Shown here in pieces: positions 1-7,708 of a stretch of 64,000 nt of DNA. Position numbers and translations under genes: made by a program. The stretch comes from Alloyangia pacifica. GTDB taxonomy: Bacteria; Pseudomonadota; Alphaproteobacteria; Rhodobacterales; Rhodobacteraceae. The notes under the pieces were generated by a model. That model did not search any database and was not told the origin of the DNA. It worked only from the letters and a program-made list of their open reading frames with translations. How positions within the stretch are numbered: the stretch's first letter is position 1; each line of letters starts with the position of its first letter. The stretch is taken from the NCBI RefSeq assembly GCF_003111685.1, contig NZ_CP022189.1, positions 62,001 to 126,000 on the forward strand. The letters run 5' to 3'.

Positions 1-653
1 GGGGTGTGCGGACAGTTGACCGAGACCACATCCATCCGCGCCACCATCTGGTCGAGACTCTCCCAGTAGGTCGCCTCGAGCGCCTCCTCGGTCTCTTCTC
101 GCAGGCGGCGGCGGTTGTGGTAGTGGATCTGCATGCCGAAGGCCGAGGCGCGCCGCGCCACCGCCTGGCCGATCCGCCCCATGCCGAGAATGCCGAGCCG
201 CTTGCCGCCAAGTCGCGTGCCGAGGAAGGCGGTCGGCGCCCAGCCGGCCCAGTTGCCCTCCTGCATCGTGGCGAGCCCCTCCTGCATGCGGCGCATCACC
301 GCCAGCATCAGCCCCATCACCATGTCGGCGGTGTCGTCGGTCATCACCCCCGGCGTGTTCGACACCATGATGCCCCGCGCCCGGGCGGTTTCCACGTCGA
401 TGTGATCGACGCCCGCGCCATAATTGGCGATCAGCTTGAGTCGCGGTCCGGCCTGGGCGATCAGCCCGGCGTCGATCTGGTCGGTCAGAGTCGGCACCAG
501 GACGTCGGCCTCGGCCATTGCCTCGGTCAATTCCGCGCGAGTCATCGCGAGGTCGTCGGTGCGCAGTTTGACGTTGAAAAGCTCGCTCAGGCGGGTTTCC
601 ACCACCTCCGGCAAACGTCGCGTCACGACAACAGTCAGGCGTTTCTGCGGCAT
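1..653 (-). CDS. 2-hydroxyacid dehydrogenase (glyoxylate/hydroxypyruvate reductase type), 3'-truncated
   Basis: NAD(P)H-dependent reductase or dehydrogenase of the D-2-hydroxyacid family, probably acting on glyoxylate, hydroxypyruvate or a related 2-oxoacid. The gene runs off the left edge, so only about 217 N-terminal codons are visible. They include the substrate-domain motif NYGAGVDHID and the nucleotide-binding GMGRIGQAVARR, followed by the start of the catalytic domain; the catalytic Glu and His lie outside. The ATG at 653 has a GGGAGG-type ribosome site about 10 nt upstream. It is divergent from the SH3-like gene. Family is secure; the exact substrate is not. Confidence 0.88.
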   Translation of the reverse strand, partial: MPQKRLTVVVTRRLPEVVETRLSELFNVKLRTDDLAMTRAELTEAMAEADVLVPTLTDQIDAGLIAQAGPRLKLIANYGAGVDHIDVETARARGIMVSNTPGVMTDDTADMVMGLMLAVMRRMQEGLATMQEGNWAGWAPTAFLGTRLGGKRLGILGMGRIGQAVARRASAFGMQIHYHNRRRLREETEEALEATYWESLDQMVARMDVVSVNCPHT

Positions 654-759
654 TCCGGTCAGGGCCTCCCTTTCCTTACGCTCTTTGCTTTGGCACACTG
701 TCGCAAGCATGCACGGGGCACAAGAACCCCGGCGTAAAATCTCGAGCAGGACAGACACG

Positions 760-1260
760 ATGGTCAGGACTTCTGTGTTGGCGGGGCTGCTTGCCGCCCT
801 GCTCTGCGGCACGGCCGCGCAGGCGGCCGAAGAGCGCGGGCCGGTCACCAACCTGCCGTTGCCGCGCTACGTGTCGCTGAAGACCAACGAGGGCAACGCC
901 CGGCGCGGCCCCTCGCTCACCCACCGCATCGACTGGGTCTATACCCGGCGGGACATGCCGCTCGAGATCATCGCCGAATATGGCCATTGGCGCCGGGTGC
1001 GCGACAAGGACGGCATGGGCGGCTGGATCCATTACGCGCTGCTGTCGGGGGTGCGCACGGTGCTTGTCGAGCAGGACATGCTCGAGCTGCACCTGCGCCC
1101 CGATCCGGACGCCCCGGTCGAGGCCAAGCTGGCGGTCGGGGTGATCGCCCATCTCGAGCATTGCGAGAAGGACTGGTGCGAACTGTCCGCCGGCGGCTAC
1201 GACGGTTGGGCACCGAAATCCGCGGTTTGGGGCGTCAAGGCGGACGAGATTCTCGAATAG
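760..1260 (+). CDS. Secreted SH3-like domain protein
   Basis: A 166-residue exported protein. Residues 1-24 form a signal peptide (short basic start, hydrophobic core, cleavage expected after AQA). The rest resembles two bacterial SH3-like repeats: the first contains NARRGPSLTHRIDW and GWIHYALL, the second contains LHLRPDP and GWAPKSAVWGV. Such domains usually bind peptidoglycan or other periplasmic ligands, but there is no catalytic domain here. The frame is open further upstream, but the ATG at 760 is chosen because the signal peptide starts there. The ligand is unknown. Confidence 0.82.
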   Translation: MVRTSVLAGLLAALLCGTAAQAAEERGPVTNLPLPRYVSLKTNEGNARRGPSLTHRIDWVYTRRDMPLEIIAEYGHWRRVRDKDGMGGWIHYALLSGVRTVLVEQDMLELHLRPDPDAPVEAKLAVGVIAHLEHCEKDWCELSAGGYDGWAPKSAVWGVKADEILE

Positions 1261-1266
1261 CCCCGC

Positions 1267-1701
1267 TCAGGGCTGCCAGCGGTAGAGCACGTCAAAAGGT
1301 TCTTCGCCCACGGCCTCGAAACCGCAGGCGCGGTAGAAGCGGTTCGCCGGGCTGCCCTTGAGCGCCATGAGCCGGATCGGCACGCCCGCCGCCCGCGCGT
1401 CGTCCTGCAACTCCGTGATGACCCTGCGGCCAAGCCCGAGGCCGCGCGCTTGCGCGGCAAGGTAGAGATGGTCGAGATAGTGCTCTTCCGTCCGCCGGCG
1501 CAGGACGAAAAAGCCGGCAAGCTGATCGCCCTGCAGCAGAACCACCGTCTCCGCCGGATCGAAGCTGTCGAGGAACCGCCGCCGCACGCGCAGCGGGTCG
1601 TAGCGCCCCAGCGCCTCGAGGCTCGGGCGCATCGCCTCGGCCCGCAGCTCGGCGAGCGGCGGCGCGTCCGAAGGCGTGGCGATACGGCGCGTGATCTGCA
1701 T
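1267..1701 (-). CDS. GNAT family N-acetyltransferase
   Basis: A 144-residue single-domain acetyltransferase that would use acetyl-CoA to modify a small molecule or an amino group. The acetyl-CoA loop is read as ARGLGLGRRVITEL, followed by the typical C-terminal motif ANRFYRACGF. The ATG at 1701 has an AGAGGA ribosome site at good spacing. The open frame continues upstream but loses similarity there. The gene is convergent with the SH3-like gene, 6 bp away. The substrate cannot be inferred. Confidence 0.85.
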   Translation of the reverse strand: MQITRRIATPSDAPPLAELRAEAMRPSLEALGRYDPLRVRRRFLDSFDPAETVVLLQGDQLAGFFVLRRRTEEHYLDHLYLAAQARGLGLGRRVITELQDDARAAGVPIRLMALKGSPANRFYRACGFEAVGEEPFDVLYRWQP

Positions 1702-1945
1702 GTGGTCCGGTCCTCTTGCGAAAGGTGCCTTTCCATAGCGGCGCGGCGCGGGCACGCAAACGGCAAACTGCCTCTTTCGCGCCCGCTGCCCGAGCTGCGG
1801 CGCCGCCCGTCCCGCGCTGACGAGTCGCTGCGCCGTCGCGACGGGCGATCTGTGCCCCGGGCAGGACCGCTCCTGCCGCGCCGCGCCATTGGACAAGCCG
1901 ACGATTGCGGGATAACACGCGGGCATCTCAAGATCAGGGATCCCC

Positions 1946-2899
1946 ATGTCCGAAACCCCTTCCGACATCGCCCGCAGGGTGCTGGCCACCGAGACCGAGG
2001 CGCTGGTCCGGCTCTCCGACGAACTGCCCGCGGAGTTCGACGCCGTGGTCTCTCTGTTGCTGAACATCCGCGGCCGGGTCATCGTCTCCGGCATGGGAAA
2101 GTCCGGCCATGTCGCCGCGAAAATCGCCGCCACGCTGGCCTCGACCGGCACCCCGGCGCAATTCGTCCACCCCGGCGAGGCCAGCCATGGCGATCTTGGC
2201 ATGATCACCTCGGCGGATGCGGTGATCCTGATCTCCAATTCCGGCGAGACCCGTGAGCTGGCTGACATGATCGGCTACTGCGCGCGCTTCTCGATTCCGA
2301 TGATCGCCATCACCAAGCGCGCAGAGAGCACGCTGGCGACCGCCTCCGATCACATCCTGCTGCTGCCCGACGCCCCCGAGGCCTGCGCCATCGGCATGGC
2401 GCCCACCACGTCGACGACGCTGTGCATGGCGCTCGGCGACGCGCTGGCCGTGGCGCTGATGAGCAACCGCGGCTTCGGCCGCGACAGCTATGCACATTTC
2501 CACCCCGGCGGCTCGCTCGGCGCGGCACTGCTGCGGGTCTCGGCGGTGATGCACAAGGGCGACGAGCTGCCCGTCGTCAGCCCGACCACCCCGATGAGCG
2601 AGGCGCTGGTGGTCATGTCGCAGAAAGGCTTCGGCGTCGCGGCGGTGGTCACCGAGGGCCGCGTCGCGGGCATCATCACCGACGGCGACCTGCGCCGCAA
2701 CATGGAGGGGCTGCTCGAGCGCCGCGCGGGCGAGGTTGCCACGCCCGGCCCGCTGGTCACCCAACCCGACACCCTGCTTACGGAGGCACTCGGCGTGCTC
2801 AACGCGAAGAAACGGACCGTCCTTCTGGTGGTCGACGAGGCCGAGCGCCTCGTCGGGCTGCTGCACATCCACGACGCGCTGCGGGCAGGTGTGGCATGA
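1946..2899 (+). CDS. kdsD: Arabinose-5-phosphate isomerase (KpsF/GutQ family)
   Basis: Converts ribulose-5-phosphate to arabinose-5-phosphate, the first committed step to KDO for lipopolysaccharide. The 317-residue protein has an N-terminal SIS sugar-isomerase domain (about residues 35-170, with GMGKSGHVAAKIA and SNSGETRE) and two C-terminal CBS domains (about 205-317). This is the normal architecture and length. It is first in an overlapping trio with kdsB and kdsA: its TGA overlaps the kdsB ATG in an ATGA. Clustering with the next two KDO enzymes supports the KdsD role rather than GutQ. Confidence 0.95.
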   Translation: MSETPSDIARRVLATETEALVRLSDELPAEFDAVVSLLLNIRGRVIVSGMGKSGHVAAKIAATLASTGTPAQFVHPGEASHGDLGMITSADAVILISNSGETRELADMIGYCARFSIPMIAITKRAESTLATASDHILLLPDAPEACAIGMAPTTSTTLCMALGDALAVALMSNRGFGRDSYAHFHPGGSLGAALLRVSAVMHKGDELPVVSPTTPMSEALVVMSQKGFGVAAVVTEGRVAGIITDGDLRRNMEGLLERRAGEVATPGPLVTQPDTLLTEALGVLNAKKRTVLLVVDEAERLVGLLHIHDALRAGVA

Positions 2900-3684
2900 G
2901 CGCGGTCATTTTCATCCCCGCTCGCTACGCCTCGTCGCGCTACCCGGGCAAGCCGCTGGTCGAGCTCGCCGGTGCCACCGGCGAGAAGAAAAGCCTGATT
3001 CAGCGCGCCTGGGAGGCCGCCCTGACCGTCGAGGGCGTCTCGGCGGTTTACGTGCTGACCGATGACGACCGCATCGCCGAGGCGGCCCGCGGCTTCGGCG
3101 CCGAGGTGCTGATGACCTCCTCCGAGGCCCGCAACGGCACCGAGCGCTGTGCCGAGGGGGTGGCGCAGTTGGACGGCGCGCCGGAGATTGTCATCAACCT
3201 GCAGGGCGACGCACCGCTGACCCCGCCGTGGTTCATCGAGGCGCTGATCGCAGCGATGCAGGATCGGTCGGTCGAGATGGCCACCCCGGTGCTGAAGACC
3301 GACCCGGAGACCTTGGCCAACTTCGTCACCGACCGCCACGCCGGCCGCGTCGGCGGCACCACCGCGGTGATGCGCCACGACGGCACCGCGCTCTACTTCT
3401 CGAAAGAGGTGCTGCCCTACGTCGGCAACCTCGAAACCCCGCCCGAGGTCTGGCACCATGTCGGCGTCTACGGCTACCGCCCCGACGCGCTGCGCCGCTA
3501 CGCCGCCTGGAACGAGGGCCCGCTGGAGCGCGCCGAGGGGCTCGAGCAACTGCGCTTTCTCGAGAACGGAACGCCGGTCACCTGCGTGCCCGTCGAGGCG
3601 CGGGGCCGGGTGTTCTGGGAGCTCAACAACCCCGTCGACGTGGCCCGTATCGAGGCCGTTCTGAAGAAGGAAGGCATCGCATGA
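2896..3684 (+). CDS. kdsB: 3-deoxy-manno-octulosonate cytidylyltransferase (CMP-KDO synthetase)
   Basis: Activates KDO with CTP to form CMP-KDO, the donor for lipid A glycosylation, in the cytoplasm. The 262-residue protein begins with the diagnostic nucleotide-binding stretch IPARYASSRYPGKPL and contains the family motif LQGDAPL near residue 105. Its length is normal. The start ATG lies inside the kdsD stop (ATGA overlap) and its own stop overlaps the kdsA start the same way, so the three are very likely translationally coupled. Confidence 0.95.
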   Translation: MSAVIFIPARYASSRYPGKPLVELAGATGEKKSLIQRAWEAALTVEGVSAVYVLTDDDRIAEAARGFGAEVLMTSSEARNGTERCAEGVAQLDGAPEIVINLQGDAPLTPPWFIEALIAAMQDRSVEMATPVLKTDPETLANFVTDRHAGRVGGTTAVMRHDGTALYFSKEVLPYVGNLETPPEVWHHVGVYGYRPDALRRYAAWNEGPLERAEGLEQLRFLENGTPVTCVPVEARGRVFWELNNPVDVARIEAVLKKEGIA

Positions 3685-4535
3685 CCGCCCAGGAACCCGT
3701 CCGGAGTCCCGCCATGAAACCCGTCGCCGTCAAATCCGTCACCTTCGCCAATGACGCGCCGCTGGCGCTGATCGCCGGGCCGTGCCAGCTGGAAAGCCTC
3801 GAGCATGCGCGCATGCTGGCCGAAAAGATCGCCGCCGCCGCCGAGGCCGCGCGCACCCCGTGGGTGTTCAAGGGCAGCTTCGACAAGGCCAACCGCTCCT
3901 CGCTCTCGGGCAAGCGCGGCATCGGCATGGAGGCGGGGCTGTCGATCCTGTCGCAGATCGGCGCCGAGTTCGGCGTGCCGGTGCTCACCGACATCCACAC
4001 CGCCGAGCAATGCAGCGCGGTGGCGCAGGCCGTGGACATCCTGCAGATCCCCGCGTTTCTGTCGCGCCAGACCGACCTCTTGCTGGCGGCGGGCGAGACC
4101 GGTGCGGCGATCAACGTGAAAAAGGGCCAGTTCCTGGCACCTTGGGACATGGCAAACGTGGCGGACAAGATCGCCAGCACCGGCAACGAGCGGCTGCTGC
4201 TGTGCGAGCGCGGCGCGAGCTTCGGCTACAACATGCTGGTCTCGGACATGCGCGCGCTGCCGATCATGGCGGAAACCGGCTACCCGGTGGTCTTCGATGC
4301 CACCCATTCGGTGCAGCTGCCGGGCGGACAGGGGACGTCGTCGGGAGGCCAGCGGCAATACGTGCCGACGCTGGCCCGCGCCGCCGTGGCCGTGGGCTGC
4401 GCGGCGGTCTTCATCGAAACCCACGAGGATCCGGACAACGCCCCCTCGGACGGGCCGAACATGGTGCCCGTGGACCGGCTCGGCGCGCTGCTGACGACGC
4501 TGCGCGCGCTCGACGAGGTGGCAAAAGGGGCGTAA
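3681..4535 (+). CDS. kdsA: 3-deoxy-8-phosphooctulonate synthase (KDO-8-phosphate synthase)
   Basis: Condenses arabinose-5-phosphate with phosphoenolpyruvate to KDO-8-phosphate. Recognised by GPCQLES near the N-terminus, KGSFDKANRSS (phosphate binding), the INVKKGQFLAP strand and DATHSVQLPGG. The first ATG (284 residues) overlaps the kdsB stop. An in-frame ATG at 3714 with a CGGAG site upstream would give 273 residues and is also plausible. No separate KdsC phosphatase gene is seen here, so that step must be encoded elsewhere. Confidence 0.95.
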   Translation: MTAQEPVRSPAMKPVAVKSVTFANDAPLALIAGPCQLESLEHARMLAEKIAAAAEAARTPWVFKGSFDKANRSSLSGKRGIGMEAGLSILSQIGAEFGVPVLTDIHTAEQCSAVAQAVDILQIPAFLSRQTDLLLAAGETGAAINVKKGQFLAPWDMANVADKIASTGNERLLLCERGASFGYNMLVSDMRALPIMAETGYPVVFDATHSVQLPGGQGTSSGGQRQYVPTLARAAVAVGCAAVFIETHEDPDNAPSDGPNMVPVDRLGALLTTLRALDEVAKGA

Positions 4536-4552
4536 GCGCCCCGCCCGCTCTG

Positions 4553-5269
4553 CTAGCGGAAGAGCTGCAGCACAAGCGGCGCGATGAGCCCGGTCAGCAC
4601 CGCGTTCATCCCCATGCCAATCCCGGCAAAGGCCCCGGCTGTCGGATGCACCTGCAGCGCCCGCGCGGTGCCGACGCCATGCGCGGCAACCCCGGTGGCA
4701 AAGCCCCGCCCGCGCCAGTCGCGCAGCCCCAGCGCGTTCAGCATCGGCGTCACGGCGATCGCCCCGATCATCCCGGTCAACAGCACCAGCACGGCGGTCA
4801 TCGACGGATCGCCGCCGAGCTTTTCCGAGATGCCGATTGCCACCGGCGCAGTCGCCGACTTTGGTGCCAGCGAAGCCAGCAGCCCGAAGTCGGCCCCCAG
4901 CATCCAAGCCAGCCCCAGCGCCGAGACCACGGCGGTCAGCGAGCCTGCCAGCAGCGCCAGCGCCATGGGCAGCGCCGCCTTGCGCACGCGGCGCAGGTTG
5001 GCATGCAGCGGCAGCGCCAGCGAGACCGTCGCCGGGCCGAGCATGAAGTGAACGAACTGCGCGCCCTCGAAATAGGTCTCATAGGGCGTGCCCGTCGCCA
5101 GCAGCAGCGCCCCCAGTGCGATCACCGACAGCAGCACCGGGTTGAACCAGGGCTTGCCATGCGAAAGACGGAAGATGCGGTCGCCGATCCAATAGGCGAC
5201 CAGGGTGGCGGTGAGCCAGAGAAGCGGTCCGCTCTCGAGATAGGACCAGATCAGCAGCGGGTCGGTCAT
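4553..5269 (-). CDS. lrgB: LrgB family membrane protein
   Basis: A 238-residue inner-membrane protein of the LrgB/CidB family, with about seven hydrophobic segments. The conserved stretch SATAPVAIGISEKLGG is characteristic, as is GVAAHGVGTARAL. In firmicutes LrgAB modulates murein hydrolase activity and behaves as a holin/antiholin-like transporter; in plants and some bacteria homologues move glycolate or pyruvate. The role here is unproven. The start overlaps the stop of the upstream lrgA-like gene in an ATGA, so the two form an operon. Confidence 0.9.
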   Translation of the reverse strand: MTDPLLIWSYLESGPLLWLTATLVAYWIGDRIFRLSHGKPWFNPVLLSVIALGALLLATGTPYETYFEGAQFVHFMLGPATVSLALPLHANLRRVRKAALPMALALLAGSLTAVVSALGLAWMLGADFGLLASLAPKSATAPVAIGISEKLGGDPSMTAVLVLLTGMIGAIAVTPMLNALGLRDWRGRGFATGVAAHGVGTARALQVHPTAGAFAGIGMGMNAVLTGLIAPLVLQLFR

Positions 5270-5640
5270 GCCTCCTCCTCCTCGTCGAGGTTGCCGGTGC
5301 GCCGCGCCACGTGCTCGAAGGTCAGCGCCCCGACGCAGATCGCCAGAAGCGTCGAGCCGATCAGCGACACGCCGATCGCCAGCGCGTGGGCCGAGAGCTC
5401 GGACAGGCGCGCCACTGCCCCCACGCCCACCGGCACGAAGAGCAGCGAGAGGTTCTGCAGCAGGAAGCTCGCCACCGGCCGAATGAGCGCAAGGAGCCGC
5501 TCCGAGAGCGCCATACCAACGACCAGCGCCACCATGGCAAGCACCGGGCCAGGCAGCGGCAGGCCGAAGATGCGCGAGATCACCTCGCCGCAGAGCTGGA
5601 AGAGCAGAAGGACGATGATACCGGAGACGATGGCGGGCAT
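5266..5640 (-). CDS. lrgA: LrgA/CidA family membrane protein
   Basis: A 124-residue holin-like membrane protein with four predicted helices, the usual partner of LrgB. The conserved core is GEVISRIFGLPLPGPVLAM followed by SLLFVPVGVG. I choose the ATG at 5640, preceded by an AGAGG ribosome site, over an upstream in-frame ATG at 5697 that would add 19 polar residues atypical of the family. The C-terminus is acidic (DEEEEA). It overlaps lrgB by 4 nt. Confidence 0.88.
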   Translation of the reverse strand: MPAIVSGIIVLLLFQLCGEVISRIFGLPLPGPVLAMVALVVGMALSERLLALIRPVASFLLQNLSLLFVPVGVGAVARLSELSAHALAIGVSLIGSTLLAICVGALTFEHVARRTGNLDEEEEA

Positions 5641-5840
5641 GGGGCGGACCTCTTTGCGGTGGGAGCTTTCCGCAACCTGCGTCTGCCGCGAAGCCAAGTC
5701 GAGAGGCCGCGGTCGACGCGCGCCCGAAACCCGCGCCCCTTACATGCTTCGCCCCCGGCACCCCCAGCATCCCGCCTCGGAGAGCGGCGCCCTGCCTTTT
5801 TGGTTTCCAGACCCGAAATCCCAAGGACGTCCGCCCAGCG

Positions 5841-5870
5841 GATGGGGGCAGAGCCCCCTCTTCCAGTTCC
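5841..5870 (+). repeat. Dispersed intergenic hairpin, copy 1
   Basis: GGGGGC (5844-5849), loop AGA, GCCCCC (5853-5858), followed by TCTTCC. It shares its layout, a GATG lead, a G-run/C-run stem and a CTCTTC tail, with 36831-36870. It looks like a small mobile or transcription-end hairpin found between genes. Confidence 0.4.
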
Positions 5871-5923
5871 AGCGCGCCCATGGGGCGCTGTGGCAGAGAT
5901 CACAACCCGGGCGGCATAAAACG

Positions 5924-5954
5924 AAAAAGGCCACCCGCGACGGGTGGCCTTTTC
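5924..5954 (-). terminator. Rho-independent terminator of tRNA-Thr
   Basis: The stem GGCCACCCG/CGGGTGGCC (5929-5937 with 5941-5949), extended by A-T pairs, has a run of T on the minus strand (A-run 5924-5928 on plus). It lies 38 bp past the 3' end of the tRNA. Confidence 0.85.
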
Positions 5955-5991
5955 TCTAGTCCGGCCGTCGGAGCGCGCTCCGGAAAGACCG

Positions 5992-6067
5992 TGGTGCCGC
6001 TGAAGGGACTCGAACCCCCGACCCCATCATTACGAATGACGTGCTCTACCAGCTGAGCTACAGCGGC
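5992..6067 (-). tRNA. tRNA-Thr(CGT)
   Basis: A 76-nt cloverleaf with encoded CCA. The acceptor stem GCCGCTG pairs with CAGCGGC, the D-arm includes GCTCAGCTGGTAGAGC, the anticodon loop is TTCGTAA with anticodon CGT (reads ACG, threonine), and the T-arm loop is GTTCGAGTC. A clear terminator follows. Confidence 0.96.
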
Positions 6068-6112
6068 ACTGGTGGGCGGCCTCTTAGCACCGGGGCCGCC
6101 GCAGGAAAAGGC

Positions 6113-7690
6113 CTATTTTGCCTTCTTGTGTTCAACCGCGCCGTGCCTGCCTTCCGCCGTGTCTTCAACGGTCTCGGCATCGGGCACGTCCCGCTTCAGC
6201 TCCGGAGACGTCTCTGCGCTGTCGAGCGGGTCCGCCGGCGTCTCGGGCGCCGGCGTCAGCACCTCGTGCGCCTCTTCCGCCTCGGTCGCGGCCTCGGCCT
6301 CGGCGCTGCGATCCTCGAGCGAGCCGATGATCAACGGCAGCATCTCGGCCCCGGCGGGGGCGACGTCGGACTGCGGCGGGCTGCGCCAGCTCAGCGTGTC
6401 GAAGCCCTCGCAGTTGGCGCAGACCGGCACCCATTCGCCGTGGATGTGGTTGCACTTGTCGCAGACCCACTGCGGGCCGCGCGGCGCCAGCAGCGCCTTT
6501 GCCAGCCAACCGCGCACCACCGGTTCGGCCGCGCCCTCGCCCTTGGCGATGGCCGCCATGACGGTGAGCACGCGGGCATCCGGCTCGGTCTCGGCGAGGT
6601 TGCCCACGGCGCGGCGTGCCTCGGGAAAGTCCTCGGCGGCGAGCGCCAGCTCGGCCTTGAGCAGCTTGGTCTCGCGGTGCTCGGGGTTGATCGAGGTGAG
6701 CGTGCCAAAACGCTTCATCCGTGCCGACGGGGTCTCGTCCGGGGCGATCTCGGCGAAGGCGGCGGCCAGGTCCGGATGCGGCTGAACCGACCATGCCTTC
6801 TTGAGGATGCGGGTCGCCAGCTTGGGCTTGTCCTGCGCAATATAGGAGCGTGCCGCCATAGCCGCGCCGGGAATGAGGTCGGGCGAGCCCTTCGACGCGG
6901 CGATGGCCGCCTCGCGGGCCTCGATCGGCTTGTCCTCGTCCATGATGTCCTTGGCTTCCGACAGCGCCAGGACAGCGTCGCGGCGGCGGTAGACATCGCG
7001 CGGCAGGGCGCCGTGCTTGAGCTTGGCCGAGAGCGTCTTGCGCGCGCCCTGCCAGTCATGTTTCGAGGCTTGCAGCTGCAGAAGCAGATCCTGGATTTCC
7101 TCGTGCTTGGGCTTGAGCGCAAAGGCGCGCTCGGCCAGCTTCAGCGCCGTGTCCGTGTCGCCCTTGGCCAGCTTCTGCTTCATCATCCCGCGGATGCCGA
7201 CGAAGCGGGTCTGCTCGTTGGTGATAAGCTTCTTGTAAACTTCCTCGGCCTTGCGGGTGTCGCCGGTCATCTCGGCGGCCTGCGCGGTCAGCAGTTGCGT
7301 CAGCTCGGGCTTGTGCAGGTAGCGCTCGGCTTTCTGCGCCTTGGCCATGGCGAGCTTGCCCTCGCCCGAGGCCAGCGCCAGCAGTCCTTCGGACATCGCC
7401 TGATACCCCTTGCGCTCGCGGTTGCGGTCGAAATAGCGCGACAGCGCCGTATCGTCGCCGTTGATGAACTTCAGGATGGCGATGAGCAGCGAGACCAGCT
7501 TGAAGACCACCCACAGCACGAAGACCAGCACGATGGCGGCGATCACCGACTGCAGCGGCCCGAGGGTGAATTCCATCCCGCCGGCGGTGACCTGCACCCC
7601 GCCCGAGCTTTCCATAAGGTAGCCGGCCCCGAGGGTCAGCCCCGCCACAACGGCGACGAAGAGAACGATTTTCAGAAGTGACCAAAGCAT
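6113..7690 (-). CDS. hemY: HemY-like TPR membrane protein with C-terminal rubredoxin-type knuckle
   Basis: A 525-residue inner-membrane protein of the HemY N-terminal-domain family, associated with tetrapyrrole synthesis genes but without proven enzymatic activity. Two membrane helices (about residues 4-25 and 45-73) are followed by a helical TPR-like region (about 95-400). A four-cysteine knuckle, C410-x2-C413 and C424-x2-C427, resembles the metal-binding rubredoxin domain of LapB. The C-terminus is acidic, low-complexity and Ala/Glu-rich. It lies 18 bp after the mitofilin-like gene, downstream of hemD, the common alphaproteobacterial order. It is not the protoporphyrinogen oxidase also called HemY. 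Confidence 0.85.
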   Translation of the reverse strand: MLWSLLKIVLFVAVVAGLTLGAGYLMESSGGVQVTAGGMEFTLGPLQSVIAAIVLVFVLWVVFKLVSLLIAILKFINGDDTALSRYFDRNRERKGYQAMSEGLLALASGEGKLAMAKAQKAERYLHKPELTQLLTAQAAEMTGDTRKAEEVYKKLITNEQTRFVGIRGMMKQKLAKGDTDTALKLAERAFALKPKHEEIQDLLLQLQASKHDWQGARKTLSAKLKHGALPRDVYRRRDAVLALSEAKDIMDEDKPIEAREAAIAASKGSPDLIPGAAMAARSYIAQDKPKLATRILKKAWSVQPHPDLAAAFAEIAPDETPSARMKRFGTLTSINPEHRETKLLKAELALAAEDFPEARRAVGNLAETEPDARVLTVMAAIAKGEGAAEPVVRGWLAKALLAPRGPQWVCDKCNHIHGEWVPVCANCEGFDTLSWRSPPQSDVAPAGAEMLPLIIGSLEDRSAEAEAATEAEEAHEVLTPAPETPADPLDSAETSPELKRDVPDAETVEDTAEGRHGAVEHKKAK

Positions 7691-7708
7691 GAAAACGATC
7701 CCTTACCC

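Larger units (their letters stand above)
5641..5991. other. Intergenic stretch between lrgA and tRNA-Thr
   Basis: No convincing gene is seen. It holds the lrgA upstream region, a GC-rich hairpin near 5844-5858 that resembles one downstream of hslU, and the tRNA terminator at 5924-5954. Open frames here look like shadows without start signals or family similarity. Confidence 0.6.
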